NCBI GenBank assembly: GCA_030916785.1
Contig: JAUPVY010000035.1
Coordinates: forward strand, 1-5,998
Source of the DNA: Patescibacteria group bacterium
GTDB lineage: Bacteria > Patescibacteriota > Minisyncoccia > Phycocordibacterales > DATDWN01
Direction of reading: 5' to 3'
DNA length: 5,998 nt
Of this stretch, positions 4,937 to 5,998 are shown one piece after another (positions within the stretch are counted from its first letter, which is position 1; the number at the start of each line of letters is the position of its first letter). The notes under the pieces are model-generated. The model saw only the letters and a program-made list of their open reading frames with translations, had not been told where the DNA came from and did no database searches. The translations under genes and the position numbers were made by a program.

Positions 4937-5998
4937 ATGGCAACTCCAGTAGAAAGAACAGATTATTTAGATTTACATCTAAATCCACCAATAAAGCAAA
5001 GCCCGCAACAACTTCCAGGAGATCTCGATATTTTAAGAAAACAAGTATCAGAGCCAGCATCTGGTGTGCACGATTTTTCAGGAATAAAAAAACCAACTGA
5101 TATAGACATAGATTCTGTAACTGCTTTTGAGTCTAATAAAAAAACTGAGGCAAGTGATGGAAATTCGACTGCAGAAGATATTAAGGAAGAAATATTTCCT
5201 TTATCCGGAGAAGTAGTATCTTACATTTACAGTTTATCTGAAAATGTTCCAAAAAAGGCTTTATTACATGATATGGAAGATAGGCCTAAAACCGCGATTA
5301 CAAGAGTGCTCGCTAGTTATTATAAAAGAAATCGTCTAACAGAGGGTGAGTACAATAAAATTCTTGATTTGATAGACGGAAAAACTGATGAAGACAAAAG
5401 TAATGACATGGATTGGCCACCAAAAGATGAGGATATTGAAGCTGTACAAATGTTTGAAATGAAAAATCAAGATCCAGAAGATTCTAATAAAAAAGAAGAG
5501 ATTTCTAGAGTGGTTGATGATGCTACTCAGTCTGTGGGAGAGGTCGCAGGAGATTTAGAAGAAGAAAATACAGAAAGTTCATTAGCAGATTCTCCAGACA
5601 AGAAATATAAGGATCAAGTAATGAAAGATATTGAAGAAGGCTATTTTGAAGTGGCCAGAAACAGTGCGGAAAATATTACAGATCCTGAAAGAAAAGCTTC
5701 GCTAATAAGGTTAATAAACGAAAAAGAAAAGGAGGAAAATTTGTTGAACGAACAAAGTCATTCTTCAATAGATAACCCAGAAACAACAGAAATAATTAAA
5801 ACCGGTTTAGATATTGCCAGAGAGAATTATGCTCGTGCAAAGATAGAATTCAATAAAAAAAATACTAAATATAATAAAATAAAAGATTCTTTGCAGGGTC
5901 TACTTTCGGGCGGTATTTTGTCTGGACGTTCAAAGGAAAAATCTCCTACAGAAATAGAATTAGAAGAAGCACGGGTGAGTTTGGATGAAGCAATGGCC
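4937..5998 (+). CDS. large acidic helix-rich protein of unknown function (3' truncated)
   Basis: An open frame of 354 codons runs from ATG 4937 past the right edge. The ATG is the first after an in-frame TAA at 4913 and follows a strong promoter. The protein has no signal peptide or membrane segment in the visible part and is rich in Glu, Asp, Lys and Ser, so it is probably cytoplasmic. Residues 1-85 look disordered. Residues 88-148 look like a compact helical domain (around S-Y-I-Y-S-L and L-T-E-G-E-Y-N-K-I-L). Residues 150-220 are an acidic linker. Residues 225-262 form a probable helical hairpin with I-T-D-P-E-R-K-A, resembling tetratricopeptide-like repeats. From 290 on, two similar helices (L-D-I-A-R-E-N-Y-A-R-A and E-L-E-E-A-R-V-S-L-D-E-A) suggest the start of a repeat or coiled-coil region. 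I do not recognise the family. Confidence 0.85.
   Translation, partial: MATPVERTDYLDLHLNPPIKQSPQQLPGDLDILRKQVSEPASGVHDFSGIKKPTDIDIDSVTAFESNKKTEASDGNSTAEDIKEEIFPLSGEVVSYIYSLSENVPKKALLHDMEDRPKTAITRVLASYYKRNRLTEGEYNKILDLIDGKTDEDKSNDMDWPPKDEDIEAVQMFEMKNQDPEDSNKKEEISRVVDDATQSVGEVAGDLEEENTESSLADSPDKKYKDQVMKDIEEGYFEVARNSAENITDPERKASLIRLINEKEKEENLLNEQSHSSIDNPETTEIIKTGLDIARENYARAKIEFNKKNTKYNKIKDSLQGLLSGGILSGRSKEKSPTEIELEEARVSLDEAMA

Noticed and set aside
4905..5096. Minus-strand open frame of 63 codons
   Set aside because: It overlaps the promoter and start of the acidic protein gene, has no family resemblance, and is best explained as a shadow of the plus-strand frame.

Overview
The window is AT-rich bacterial DNA with short intergenic gaps. 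It holds seven genes that end inside it plus one long gene running off the right edge. Canonical S12, S7, L28 and EF-G place it in Bacteria. The gene order, the absence of recognisable Shine-Dalgarno sites, a ComEC-like end next to rpmB and a large acidic orphan protein suggest a Candidate Phyla Radiation (Patescibacteria, Parcubacteria-like) genome. That placement is inference, since no 16S rRNA or marker tree is available here.

Layout. Positions 1-204 hold the end of a metallo-beta-lactamase-fold (ComEC-type) gene. It converges on rpmB (bL28, minus strand), with a shared two-way terminator between them. rpmB diverges from an M50 site-2-protease-like membrane protease (519-1139) across a 38-bp gap. 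rpsL (uS12) and rpsG (uS7) follow as the core of a str operon, ending in a very long UUCG-capped hairpin. A 63-aa single-pass membrane protein (2178-2369) with its own terminator lies between rpsG and fusA. fusA (EF-G) fills 2485-4626. The last gene (4937 to the right edge) encodes at least 354 residues of acidic, helix-rich protein of unknown function.

Functionally, S12, S7 and EF-G act together on the small-subunit side of decoding and translocation, and L28 belongs to the large subunit. The protease, the small membrane protein and the acidic protein have no demonstrated link to translation.

The least explained part is the 310-bp gap 4627-4936. It holds (i) an imperfect palindrome of about 121 bp that starts at the fusA stop codon, (ii) a strong terminator, and (iii) a 14-bp inverted repeat spanning 100 bp. 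The right arm of (iii) sits exactly inside the spacer of a good sigma70-like promoter whose predicted start point is only a few bases before the next ATG. None of the seven visible start codons has a Shine-Dalgarno sequence, and several have a -10-like hexamer immediately upstream, so leaderless or AU-leader translation initiation is a reasonable hypothesis for this genome.
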